Source of the DNA: Nonomuraea jiangxiensis
GTDB lineage: Bacteria > Actinomycetota > Actinomycetes > Streptosporangiales > Streptosporangiaceae
DNA: 49,572 bases
Direction: 5' to 3'
Assembly (NCBI RefSeq): GCF_900099965.1
Contig: NZ_FNDJ01000049.1
Coordinates: 1-49,572 of the forward strand
Shown here piece after piece: positions 24,170-31,896 of this stretch (positions are counted from its first letter, which is position 1; every line of letters starts with the position of its first letter). The notes below the pieces were generated by a model, which saw only the letters and a list, made by a program, of their open reading frames with translations, was not told the DNA's origin and ran no database searches. Both the position numbers and the translations under genes were made by a program.

Positions 24170-24730
24170 CTATTCGCCGGCCATGGTGAACGCGCCCTCT
24201 TCCAGGCGGCGGATCATCCGGTCGGTCCACTGGGCGCCGGCGTCGGCGGTGCTCAGCCACAGGGACAGCACCTCGCCCACCGGGCCCCAGGTCGCCAGAT
24301 CCGTGCCTTCGGGCAGGTACGCGGTGATGCTCGCGCGCCACTCGCGCATGGCGCGGGCCCGCTCGCGCAGCAACTCCAGGGCCCGCTCCCGGGGAAGGTC
24401 CTCAATGAGGCCGACAGCGGCGCCCAGCACGTCCAGGCTCGGCTCGCGGTCGGCCAGCGCCTGACCCAGCAGGTCGAGGTACTCCCGCTCGCCCTCCTGG
24501 GTCAGCTCGTACTCGATCCGCGGCGGCCCTCCGGCCTCGGAAGCGACCGTCTCGTGCGTCACCAGCAGGCCCTGACCGGCCATGCTCTTGAGCGCGTGAT
24601 AGACCGAGCCCGAGGTGGCGGTCGACCACTCGTGCGCGCCCCACGACTCCAGATCCGCGCGGACCTGGTAGCCGTGGGCGCGCCCGCGCCTGCGCAGCGC
24701 GCCCAGGACCAGCAGCCGTACCGGCTTCAT
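24170..24730 (-). CDS. PadR-family transcriptional repressor
   Basis: A 186-residue protein from ATG 24730 (GGGAGG five bases upstream). The N-terminal winged helix is clear: VRLLVLGALRRRGRAHGYQV, SGSVYHALKSMAGQGLL and PPRIEYELTQEGEREYL. The C-terminal helical dimerisation domain (Vir_C-like, residues 100-186) is complete. A perfect 18-bp palindrome sits 19 bases upstream of the start, which identifies a self-repressed operon with the VOC gene. PadR proteins typically release DNA on binding phenolic or drug-like ligands; the ligand here is unknown. Confidence 0.9.
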   Translation of the reverse strand: MKPVRLLVLGALRRRGRAHGYQVRADLESWGAHEWSTATSGSVYHALKSMAGQGLLVTHETVASEAGGPPRIEYELTQEGEREYLDLLGQALADREPSLDVLGAAVGLIEDLPRERALELLRERARAMREWRASITAYLPEGTDLATWGPVGEVLSLWLSTADAGAQWTDRMIRRLEEGAFTMAGE

Positions 24731-24749
24731 CGAACCCTCCCGAACTTCA

Positions 24750-24767
24750 CTAGCCAAATTTGGCTAG
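24750..24767 (-). promoter_or_regulatory. PadR operator
   Basis: CTAGCCAAATTTGGCTAG is an 18-bp perfect palindrome 20-37 bases upstream of the PadR start. The AGCCAAAT/ATTTGGCT arms lie where a PadR dimer would block the promoter. Confidence 0.8.
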
Positions 24768-24770
24768 CTG

Positions 24771-24959
24771 CTACCGGGAGCTTACCGCACCAACGTGGAG
24801 GAAATCGGCGTAGCGGCCAAAGCGGCGTACCAGCTCCTCGTGATCGCCCTCCTCGACAACCCGGCCACCGTCCAGGAAGGCGATGCGGTCGGCGCGCTGG
24901 ACCGTCTCCATCCGGTAGGCCACCATCACCACCGTCCGGCCGGCCATCAGGCGCTCGAT
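24771..24959 (-). pseudogene. ABC exporter ATPase, C-terminal fragment
   Basis: The minus strand encodes IERLMAGRTVVMVAYRMETV, then QRADRIAFLDGGRVVEEGDH and EELVRRFGRYADFL before a stop. This is the H-loop/D-loop end of an ABC exporter nucleotide-binding domain (normally HRLxT; here the H-loop histidine is replaced, AYRMET). Walker A, Q-loop and the signature motif are absent, and the sequence upstream of about 24959 is unrelated. Dead fragment. Confidence 0.75.
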
Positions 24960-25069
24960 CCGCCCTACGGGTGACGCTCCGAAGTGACCGCCTGGTGCGG
25001 GATCGCGCCAGGTCGGGGTGGCCGTCCCGGTCAAGCGGCGGGTCAGGTCGTCGGTCATCGACCAATAGA

Positions 25070-26035
25070 TCATCGACTCGGAGCCGGCCGATCGGGTCTC
25101 GTAGTCGCGGGCCGGTCCCGGAGAATGAGGTCGAGTACGGCCTTGCCTGGAACACGGCGACCGAGGAGGGCATCTATCGCCTCATCCACCCGTTCCCAGG
25201 GGCCGCGCCAGCCGATCTGCGGATCGAGGTTCCCTTTCTCCAGCAGGTGGATCAGGTAGGCGAGATCCGGTCCGAAGGGAGCGGCTACGGTGAAGGGTTC
25301 GAGACGCTTGAGAGCGCCTTTCATCCGTTCTTCCTCGAAGTCGATGATGGTCGGTTCGCGGGATGCCCATCCGATGGACAGGGCAATGCCGCCGTCTTCC
25401 AGGGCCCCGAACCCCTCGGCCAGCAGGTTGCCGCCTACGTTGTCGAGTACGCCGAAGACGGGTTCGGCGGGCTTGGCCGTACCGGCGAGGATTTCGCGGG
25501 CGCCCAGGGCCTGCAGCCCCTCGGCACGTTCGGGACTGCCCACGGAGGCGATCACGTGCGCGCCTGCCCGCGCGGCCAGTTGTACGGCGAATCGTCCGAC
25601 GCCGCCCGATGCGCCGGTGACCAGCACCCGGCGGCCGAGCACCGGTCCCAGCCGGCGCACCGCCTGCAGGGCGGTGACGCCGGCCGCCGGAAGGGCGCTT
25701 GCGGCGGCCAGGTCCACGGCGGGGGGCACGACGGTCAGGTTCGTCGTATCGACGGCTCGTCGTTCGGCCCATCCGCCGGTTCCTGCGAACGAGGTGACGC
25801 GCGCACCCTGCGGTGGTCCCGAGCCGTCGGCGGCGGCCTGGACTATGGTGCCCGCCGCGTCCTTGCCGAAGACGTCGCCGGGACGGAGTTGCCGGGCGGC
25901 GAAGGCGAGCTCGCCGAAGTTCAATGAGGCCGCTTCTACCTTGATCAGCGCCTGGGAGGGGTGTGGTTGGGGTTCGTCGACCTCACCGAAGCGCACGCCG
26001 TGGGCGGTGTCGGGATCGTAGATCAGGGCTCGCAT
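25070..26035 (-). CDS. Zinc-independent MDR-superfamily NAD(P)H oxidoreductase
   Basis: A 321-residue medium-chain dehydrogenase/reductase of the quinone-oxidoreductase type. The N-terminal GroES-like part has VEAASLNFGELAFAARQLRP and GDVFGKDAAGTIVQAA. The Rossmann part carries RRVLVTGASGGVGRFAVQLA, the NADP-binding GxSGGVGxxAxQxA motif, and VIASVGSPERAEGLQALGAR. No catalytic zinc cysteines are present. The C-terminal tail is extended and Arg/Pro-rich. It is divergent from a TetR gene with operator repeats between them, so it is probably that regulator's target, reducing an electrophilic or quinone-like compound. Confidence 0.9.
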   Translation of the reverse strand: MRALIYDPDTAHGVRFGEVDEPQPHPSQALIKVEAASLNFGELAFAARQLRPGDVFGKDAAGTIVQAAADGSGPPQGARVTSFAGTGGWAERRAVDTTNLTVVPPAVDLAAASALPAAGVTALQAVRRLGPVLGRRVLVTGASGGVGRFAVQLAARAGAHVIASVGSPERAEGLQALGAREILAGTAKPAEPVFGVLDNVGGNLLAEGFGALEDGGIALSIGWASREPTIIDFEEERMKGALKRLEPFTVAAPFGPDLAYLIHLLEKGNLDPQIGWRGPWERVDEAIDALLGRRVPGKAVLDLILRDRPATTRPDRPAPSR

Positions 26036-26051
26036 CCGGAGTTCTCTCCAT

Positions 26052-26106
26052 CTGAACTAACCGACTAGTTTAGTCGGGAGCATAACAGACTGAACTAACC
26101 GGTTAG
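26052..26106. promoter_or_regulatory. TetR operators between the MDR and TetR genes
   Basis: CTGAACTAACCG occurs twice (26052-26063 and 26090-26101) 38 bases apart. The second copy continues into the perfect palindrome CTAACCGGTTAG (26095-26106), and the first into CTAACCGACTAGTTTAG. Sites of this form facing both starts suit a TetR dimer repressing both genes. Confidence 0.75.
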
Positions 26107-26115
26107 AATGGGCGC

Positions 26116-26712
26116 ATGTCGCCTACGTCACCCGCTCGTGACCGACTGCTGAAAGCCGCTCGTGAGCTGTTCTACGCCGATGGCTATGGTGTTTCGATCG
26201 ACGCCGTCACCGAGCGTGCGCACGTCGCCAAGCCGACTGTGTATGCGCACTTCAAGTCCAAAGATGAGCTCATCGGCACCATGCTCACCCTGGCGTGCGA
26301 GGAATGGTTCACCGAGTTGAACGCCGAACTGGAACGGCGCGACGGCGACCCGCTGGCACAGCTGCTGGCGCCGTTCGACCTGTTGGCAGCGAGCCTGCCC
26401 GACCCCGCCTACCACGGTTGCATCCTGGTGAACAGCGCCGCTGCCTTCCTTTCCGCCGACCACCCGGCCCATCACGCTCTGGTCACCCATGATGAGCGCA
26501 TGTCAACGCTCTTCGAACGCCTGGCCGCCAAGGCGGGCGCCGCAAAGCCGGCCGATCTGGCCCGGCAACTCCTGGTGCTCTACGACGGCGTCAAGGCCCG
26601 CGGCCTGGTCGACAACACCGGTGGCGCAGCTCGCGATGCTCGCACAGCTGCGACCGCTCTCCTTCAATCACACAGCGGCACACGCCCACGAAAAGGGCCG
26701 GTGACGATGTGA
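26116..26712 (+). CDS. TetR-family repressor
   Basis: A 198-residue protein. The N-terminal helix-turn-helix is typical: DRLLKAARELFYADGYGVS, IDAVTERAHVAKPTVYAHFK and SKDELIGTML. The ligand domain includes a C-terminal segment (HGCILVNSAAAFLSADHPAH) like that of TetR_C-type regulators of oxidoreductases. The ATG at 26116 lies 10 bases past the operator palindrome, so bound repressor would block initiation. It almost certainly controls itself and the divergent MDR oxidoreductase. The ligand is unknown but is plausibly the enzyme's substrate. Confidence 0.92.
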   Translation: MSPTSPARDRLLKAARELFYADGYGVSIDAVTERAHVAKPTVYAHFKSKDELIGTMLTLACEEWFTELNAELERRDGDPLAQLLAPFDLLAASLPDPAYHGCILVNSAAAFLSADHPAHHALVTHDERMSTLFERLAAKAGAAKPADLARQLLVLYDGVKARGLVDNTGGAARDARTAATALLQSHSGTRPRKGPVTM

Positions 26713-26719
26713 TCGTTTC

Positions 26720-27190
26720 CTGCGTGGCGGCAGGAATGTCGCGTGCAGGCGTTCAGTAAGGGCGAGTTCGGCCAGCCTGCACCACGGAGTGTCGAGGTCG
26801 GTGGGCAGCCGGCGGGCGCCGACTGGGCCGTCTTCCACGGTGCCGTCGATGGCGGCGGCGTGGCCGGTGGCGGTCGGGACGAACATGTTGCCGGGGTGGT
26901 GCCTGAGCTTCTTGCGGGGTTGGCCTCGCGGCGTTTCGCCCTGGACCCAGAACAGTACGGGGGTGACGGTGCGGCTGGACTCGGTGAGCTTGGCGTAGCC
27001 ATCGAGTTTGTGGGCGACGCGGTCGAGGGGTTCGGTGCGGGTGTCGTATTCGAGGAAGAACTCGATGCTGTGGCTGCCTTCGGTCCAGCGGGCATAGGCG
27101 TCCGGGCGGGGCATGGAGCCCATTCGGCGGCGCAGCGGTGTTCGGGCCACCAGGTGGTGAGACGCTTGTGCGCTGCGACGCCGTACCGCT
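26720..27190 (-). pseudogene. Replication-relaxation protein remnant of an integrative element
   Basis: The minus strand carries RLTTWWPEHRCAAEW, then in another frame MPRPDAYARWTEGSHSIEFF, LEYDTRTEPLDRVAHKLDGY and AKLTESSRTVTPVLFWVQGE. The PDAxxRW…FFLEYDTGTEPL…KLxGY core is the hallmark of the Replic_Relax family encoded by actinomycete integrative and conjugative elements. At least one frameshift (near 27115) and a lost N-terminus make it a relic. Its tail runs into the 3' end of the TetR gene. Confidence 0.72.
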
Positions 27191-27350
27191 GCTGGTGAGG
27201 AGCTCGGACCGGCCCTTGAGGCCCTTGCTGAGCTAGTCGTTGACGGCATCGTGCACGGTGTAGGTCTCCGATGCGGTGACGCCTGACTCCAGGGCATTGA
27301 CGGCCTTGATCAGCTTGTCCTTGACCAGGGTCTTGGTCTTGGCCACAGCA
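27190..27350 (-). pseudogene. Integrase N-terminal (arm/core-binding) remnant with nonsense mutation
   Basis: The minus strand reads AVAKTKTLVKDKLIKAVNAL, then ESGVTASETYTVHDAVND, a TAG where Trp is expected (27233-27235), and LSKGLKGRSE. This matches the N-terminal part of phage-type integrases of actinomycete integrative elements (K-T-K-xxVxxKL…YTVxxAVxDWLxxGLxGRS). It is joined to the Replic_Relax fragment. Upstream (27350-27460) a hydrophobic minus-strand stretch, YFVAAGLAALLNGWAFAVVL, is fused on; its source is unknown. Confidence 0.6.
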
Positions 27351-27459
27351 CCTTGGGAGCGCCCGCCTCGAGAACGACCGCGAACGCCCATCCATTGAGC
27401 AGGGCGGCCAATCCCGCGGCGACGAAGTACAGACCTCGCGGCACCATGGGCTTCCCCGG

Positions 27460-27787
27460 GTCGGCCGGGGGAGCGGACACCCGAGCACGATGAGCGCTAT
27501 GGACGATGCTCAACACCCCACAACCCCAGGTGATCATCGAATGCGGCCCCGGCGACTCCTGGCGGCGGCAAACGAGATCATCCTGCTTCTGGAGGCAGTG
27601 CATTCCCGCGTTCGGCGGGATGTCGCCCCCTCAAGGGGACGCCTGGGGCCTATGCATTCTGGCCCGAACACTTCCAATGTGACCACCGCAGGCGGGGGTG
27701 CATCGGCGCCGTGGGATCGCCCGCCAGAGACAGCCCAGAACCGGGAGATCACCATGACAACGCAGAGCGTGGCCCTGCTCCCCATCG
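27460..27787. other. Stretch without an intact gene
   Basis: No intact gene. A plus-strand start at 27753 (GGGAGATCACC before ATG; MTTQSVALLPIGRASGG…) runs into the convergent gene's terminator and then into antisense sequence, so it is either a truncated gene start or chance. Confidence 0.3.
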
Positions 27788-27809
27788 GCCGGGCCTCCGG
27801 AGGCCCGGC
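27788..27809 (-). terminator. Terminator of the SnoaL-like gene
   Basis: GCCGGGCCTCC followed directly by its reverse complement forms a 22-base perfect palindrome six bases past the stop of the minus-strand SnoaL-like gene. It folds as an 11-bp stem, minus a few loop bases. Confidence 0.7.
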
Positions 27810-27815
27810 ACTGAC

Positions 27816-28244
27816 TCAGGCCAGGCGGTCGGGGAGCGGGGCCAGCTGGAAGTTGTCCCAGATGAAGGCGTCCATCTGGTGCTGGTTGGCGGAGAGGTTG
27901 ACCACCCGGTCGACCTCTCCGTCGGCGTTGAAGTGCCACACGAGTGCCCACAGGGTGTCGACCTTGCCGATGCCCTCGGTGGTCCAGCCGCGGTGGATGT
28001 CCACGACGTACTCCTCGTTGGCCTCCAGGAACAACGGATCGGCCTGGAAGCCGGCCTTACCCAGCTGGGTGAAGAACGCGACGACCTCCTCCGCTCCGCG
28101 CTTGACGCCCGACAGAGGGTGGTGTCCAGGGATCGTCCACTCGATGTCGTCGGCCAGCACCTCGCGGATGCCCGCCAGGTCGTTGGCGGCGTACGCGGCG
28201 AAGAACCTGCCGATGGCTTCGATCTTGGTGTCTTGAATCGTCAT
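27816..28244 (-). CDS. SnoaL-like (NTF2-fold) protein
   Basis: A 142-residue protein from ATG 28244 (GAAAGG upstream). AIGRFFAAYAANDLAGIREV, LADDIEWTIPGHHPLSG and HFNADGEVDRVVNLSANQHQ are typical of the SnoaL/NTF2 cone fold, whose members isomerise, cyclise or simply bind small hydrophobic compounds. No catalytic set can be fixed. It is divergent from an XRE-TPR regulator across a 113-base, AT-richer gap; that regulator is its likely controller. Confidence 0.85.
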   Translation of the reverse strand: MTIQDTKIEAIGRFFAAYAANDLAGIREVLADDIEWTIPGHHPLSGVKRGAEEVVAFFTQLGKAGFQADPLFLEANEEYVVDIHRGWTTEGIGKVDTLWALVWHFNADGEVDRVVNLSANQHQMDAFIWDNFQLAPLPDRLA

Positions 28245-28357
28245 GGCCAGGGTGCCTTTCGTTGGATGTGCAGCCTCCCGGTGCGGGGGCGAGGCAACTG
28301 TAATGCACTCTGTTATCAAAAGAAAATTGCTGAATTACACCTGGTAGGCTGCTGGCC
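28245..28357. promoter_or_regulatory. Divergent promoter region of SnoaL-like and XRE-TPR genes
   Basis: A 113-base gap, AT-rich at 28298-28345, with TGTAAT (28300) and ATTACA (28334) as separated inverted half-sites flanking an A-rich stretch. It likely holds both promoters. Confidence 0.4.
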
Positions 28358-29668
28358 ATGACGGACGAGGCGGTCGGGAAGCGCATCCGGGAACTGCGCC
28401 AGGAGCAGGGGCTCTTGCAGGCGGAACTGGTCAAGCCCGGCCTGCTGTCGGCCGGCTATTTGTCCTTGATCGAGTCGGGTCGGCGGCGTCCGTCGCCCGA
28501 CGTACTGCGGTACCTGGCCGAACGGCTCGGCACCACTCCCGACCACCTCGCCACCGGACGGCAGCCCGATCTGTGGCAGGAGACCGAGCGCCGGCTCTCC
28601 TTTGCCGAACTGGCGCTTGAGCACGCCACCGCCGAAGCCGCTCTGAGCGAGTTCGAGGAGATCTCGCGGTCCGGGCCGCCCCCGTACCACCCGCGCGCAG
28701 AGCTCGGCCAGGCCCGGGCGCTGGAGTTGCTGGGCCGCACCGAGCAGGCCTTCGCCGCCTACGAAGCCCTGTGGAAGGCCGCCGAGCCGGGCACCGCGCT
28801 GTGGGCCGAACGGGCCACCGACCTGCTGCGCTGCAGCCGAGACCTGGGCGACTACGGCTACGCCGCCGACCTCGGGGAACGGGCGATGACCACGTTCGAG
28901 GACCTGGGCGTGGAATGGAGCGACAGCTCGGTTCGGCTGGGCGTCACCCTGGCAGGTGTCTACATCCACCGGGGCGACCTGGTGCGTGCCGCCAGGCTGC
29001 TGCGACGCCTCATCGAGATCTCCGACAGCACGGGCAGCCCGCTGGCCAGAGGCTCGGCCTACTGGAACGCTGCCGTCACCGCTCACTACCAGGGCCGGGG
29101 CGCCGACGCCAAAGCCTTCGCCGACCGCGCCCTGGCCCTGTTCGGCGAAACCGACCATCAGCGGAACCTTGCCGTGCTGCGCACCTTCTACGGCGAACTG
29201 CTCTTGGACGGCGAACCCGCCGACCCGGGACAAGCCCGCGAGTTCCTCCTCGATGCGCACGAGCGCCTCACGCAGATGGCCAGCCCGGCGGAGATCAGCG
29301 AGTGTGAGACGTACCTGGCTCGCGCCGCGGTACGACTCGGCGACCTTGATGAGGCGTTGCGCTGGGCGCAGGCCGCCCGCTCGAGGCTCACCGCTGACGC
29401 GGCCCCTACAGCCGAAGCCGAAGCTGCGATCGCCCTCGGCATGGTTCACCTTGCGGCAGACGATGCGCGACAGGCCGCCGCCGCCTTGGCCGAAGGAGAA
29501 CGCGTGCTGGAACGCGCGACTCCGGGGCGCGCCGTCGTCAGCCTATGGAACCGGCTGGCCGATCTGCACGAGGAACGCGGTGATACCACGGCGGCCCTGC
29601 GCGCCTACCGCCAAGCCATGACGGCGGCCGGCTACCGGCGGCCGTCACACCCATTGACACGCGTCTAG
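28358..29668 (+). CDS. XRE-family regulator with TPR domain
   Basis: A 436-residue protein. Residues 5-62 form an XRE helix-turn-helix (VGKRIRELRQEQGLLQAELV, LLSAGYLSLIESGRRRPSPD, VLRYLAERLGTTPDHL). The remaining 370 residues are tandem TPR-like helical hairpins (ARALELLGRTEQAFAAYEAL, AKAFADRALALFGETD, DEALRWAQAARSRLTADAAP). This layout is that of peptide- or signal-responsive regulators of the RRNPP-like or BldB-associated type. Start ATG 28358. It is divergent from the SnoaL-like gene. The C-terminus ends normally, followed by an unrelated gene fragment. Confidence 0.88.
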   Translation: MTDEAVGKRIRELRQEQGLLQAELVKPGLLSAGYLSLIESGRRRPSPDVLRYLAERLGTTPDHLATGRQPDLWQETERRLSFAELALEHATAEAALSEFEEISRSGPPPYHPRAELGQARALELLGRTEQAFAAYEALWKAAEPGTALWAERATDLLRCSRDLGDYGYAADLGERAMTTFEDLGVEWSDSSVRLGVTLAGVYIHRGDLVRAARLLRRLIEISDSTGSPLARGSAYWNAAVTAHYQGRGADAKAFADRALALFGETDHQRNLAVLRTFYGELLLDGEPADPGQAREFLLDAHERLTQMASPAEISECETYLARAAVRLGDLDEALRWAQAARSRLTADAAPTAEAEAAIALGMVHLAADDARQAAAALAEGERVLERATPGRAVVSLWNRLADLHEERGDTTAALRAYRQAMTAAGYRRPSHPLTRV

Positions 29669-29767
29669 CTCGAAGTCGTCCTGCCGGACTCCCGGGGCGA
29701 GTCTCAGCTGCAGGCGGCCGGGCCCGGCGAGCTGGTCCAGCGTGGCGACGGTCTTGGCGAACAGGGC

Positions 29768-30122
29768 GTGGTTGGCGTGGCCGACGTCGTGGCCATCCCC
29801 AGCCACCTGGCGATCCCCGAGGTGCGCTCGTACATGAGCGTCGAGGCGGCCAGAGACGTCATCTCGCCCGACACGCCTGAGCCGGTGGCGGTCGAGGAGC
29901 AGGGCCGCTCCGGGCAGTCGTTCGTCGTCGACGTCGTCGTCTGCTCCGGGTCCTCGCAACGGCGTGCCGCGGCCGCCGGCCAGGACATCTACGCCGTCAC
30001 CGCGCCGCTCGCCGTCGAGGCCGTCGCCCGGATCCTCACCGGCAGGACCAGAACAACCGGGGTCGCCTCCGCGGGAGCGATCTTCGACGCCCCGGACTGC
30101 CTGGTCGCCCTGTCGCCCCACA
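29768..30122 (+). pseudogene. Saccharopine dehydrogenase-like protein, C-terminal fragment
   Basis: Plus-strand codons give MSVEAARDVISPDTPEPVAV, then GQSFVVDVVVCSGSSQRRAA and GQDIYAVTAPLAVEAVARIL, followed by TGRTRTTGVASAGAIFDAPD. The (G)RDIYAVTAPLxVEAxxRIL…TTGVASAGxxFDAPDFL pattern is the C-terminal end of actinomycete NAD(P)-binding saccharopine-dehydrogenase-like proteins. The Rossmann N-terminus is missing (29669-29767 is unrelated), so it is a fragment. Confidence 0.65.
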
Positions 30123-30247
30123 TCACCTGGTGTTCTCGCTGGTCCGGGCGAAATTCACGGAAGGCTGTGTGACATCCGCATCTGTTTGCGGCGGGTGTGG
30201 GAAGGGAGGGTTGGGGCTCATCACCCCCGCTTGTCAGGGAGCACATC

Positions 30248-30733
30248 ATGACACTGGCCCAAGAGAGCGTGCGGATCACGCGTACCTACCCGACCACCCC
30301 CGAGCGCGTCTGGCAGTTGTGGACCACCGGCGAGGGGATCGCCCGGTGGTGGTCGCCGGACGGGTTCACCGTCGAGGTCGACAAGCTCGACCTGCGGCCC
30401 GGCGGCGAGCTCATCTACACGATGACCGCCACCGCGCCGGAGCAGATCGCGTTCATGGAGAGTCACGGGATGCCGCTGAGTACCCGGTCACGCAAGAAGT
30501 TCGTCGAGGTGGCGGAGCCGGGCAGGCTCTCCTACACCTCGCTCGCCGACTTCATCCCCGGCGTGGACCCCTACGACTTCCTCACCGTGGTAGAGCTCGA
30601 AGCCGTCGAGGAAGGCGTTCGCGTCACGATGACCGCGGACGCGATGCACGACGAGGAGTGGACCCAGCGGCTGGCCGCGGGCCGCGCCAACGAGCTCGAC
30701 AACCTCGGGCGCGTGATCGACGCCGACTCGTAG
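30248..30733 (+). CDS. SRPBCC (AHSA1-like) domain protein
   Basis: A 161-residue protein from ATG 30248 (GGGAGC six bases upstream). SVRITRTYPTTPERVWQLWT, GEGIARWWSPDGF, DLRPGGELIYTM and a long final helix (EEWTQRLAAGRANELDNLGR) fit the AHSA1/START fold that binds a hydrophobic ligand. It is unrelated at close range to the SRPBCC protein at 156. No ArsR regulator is adjacent here; the gene stands between a dehydrogenase fragment and the two-component operon, 140 bases upstream of the latter. Confidence 0.85.
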   Translation: MTLAQESVRITRTYPTTPERVWQLWTTGEGIARWWSPDGFTVEVDKLDLRPGGELIYTMTATAPEQIAFMESHGMPLSTRSRKKFVEVAEPGRLSYTSLADFIPGVDPYDFLTVVELEAVEEGVRVTMTADAMHDEEWTQRLAAGRANELDNLGRVIDADS

Positions 30734-30873
30734 AAGTGGCCGCGCCATCATGCCTCCCGACGGTCGCGCTGACCGGCCGTGAGCTTCTCTCTCCGGCACG
30801 GCCCCCGCTGGTGGTCGCCACGCGGCCGGGTCACCTACCCTGGTCGGCCAGGGAATGTGGACGGGGGATCCGG

Positions 30874-31896
30874 GTGGTGGCACTGTGGCGATCCGATCGC
30901 GCCGTCCGGCTCGCGCCGGTCGGCGCGGTCGCGTGCGCGGGCCTGCTGCCCCTGCTGCAGGTGGCGCTGGCCTTCAGCTACCCGGGCAACGACGTCCGCA
31001 CCGGACTGTGGAGTCTCGCGGTGACCGTGGTGTACCTGCCCCTGCACCTGCGCCACGTCTGGTACGCGGCCCGCGGCGTACGCCTGCCGGCAGGCGGGTG
31101 GACGTTCGCGGCGATGGCCGTCGTCATCCTCGCCGCCACCCCGCTGGCGGGGAACATGTGGCCGCGCGCCTATGCGGGCCTGGCCGCGTCGGCGGTCCTG
31201 GTCCTTCCCGGCCCGTGGTCATTCGTGGTCTATCTGTCGCTGGTGATCGCGGCCGCGCCCGCGTCCCTGCTGCTCGGCCTGCCGTGGAACGCCGCGCCGT
31301 GGCTCACCCTTTCTGTGCTGTCCGGCAGCGGAGCCGTACTCCTGCTCGTCTGGCTCTCCGCCGCCCTCGTCCGCCTGCAGTCGGCCAGGCAGGTGCTCGC
31401 CCAGCGGGCGGTCGCCCAGGAACGGCGCCGCATCGACGACGACCTGCGCAGGACGCTCGGCAACGCTCTGGAGTCCCTCGCGGCGCGCGGCGCCCGCGCC
31501 GCCGACCTGCTGCAGACCCCGCCCGGCAGGCGGGCCGAGCTGGTGGCGGAGCTGTCCGGGCTGGCCGACGATTCACGGCGTACGCTCGCCGAGGCCAGGC
31601 AGCGGGTGCGCGGGTACCGCAGGCCGTCCCTGCGGGCCGAGCTCGACACGGCCGCCACGCTGCTGTCCGCGGCCGGGATCGAGACCCGGCTGCGGCTGCC
31701 CCGCACGGGCATCCCCGACACGATCGCGCCGGAGCCCCGGGCGGCGCTGCGCGCGACGGTCACCCGCCTGCTCGGCTCCGAAGGAGTGAGCGCCTGCACG
31801 ATCACGGCCGCGGTCTCGACGGACGGTGTACGCCTGGAGGTGCGCGCCGACGGCGTTACGGAAACCATCGACGTGCAGACCGAGGGACGCCCATGA
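30874..31896 (+). CDS. Degenerate histidine-kinase-like membrane protein (pseudokinase)
   Basis: About 340 residues from GTG 30874 (GGGGGA upstream; GTG 30877 also possible). Five to six membrane helices occupy residues 10-165. A linker then leads to VAQERRRIDDDLRRTLGNAL, which aligns with the NarL-type dimerisation helix of the next gene (EERIRVSRDLHDLLGQSL), but the phospho-accepting His is Arg (about residue 192). The ATPase region also lacks the N-box Asn (TVTRLLGSEGVS) and the G2 glycine box, and is shortened. It therefore cannot act as a kinase. Its stop overlaps the start of the active kinase gene (ATGA). It may serve as a sensory partner forming heterodimers with that kinase. Confidence 0.8.
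   Translation: MVALWRSDRAVRLAPVGAVACAGLLPLLQVALAFSYPGNDVRTGLWSLAVTVVYLPLHLRHVWYAARGVRLPAGGWTFAAMAVVILAATPLAGNMWPRAYAGLAASAVLVLPGPWSFVVYLSLVIAAAPASLLLGLPWNAAPWLTLSVLSGSGAVLLLVWLSAALVRLQSARQVLAQRAVAQERRRIDDDLRRTLGNALESLAARGARAADLLQTPPGRRAELVAELSGLADDSRRTLAEARQRVRGYRRPSLRAELDTAATLLSAAGIETRLRLPRTGIPDTIAPEPRAALRATVTRLLGSEGVSACTITAAVSTDGVRLEVRADGVTETIDVQTEGRP

Noticed and set aside
30130..30873. Long open frame upstream of the pseudokinase, extending it to 588 residues.
   Set aside because: The added part is Arg/Ala/Gly-rich shadow sequence of the SRPBCC gene in another frame.
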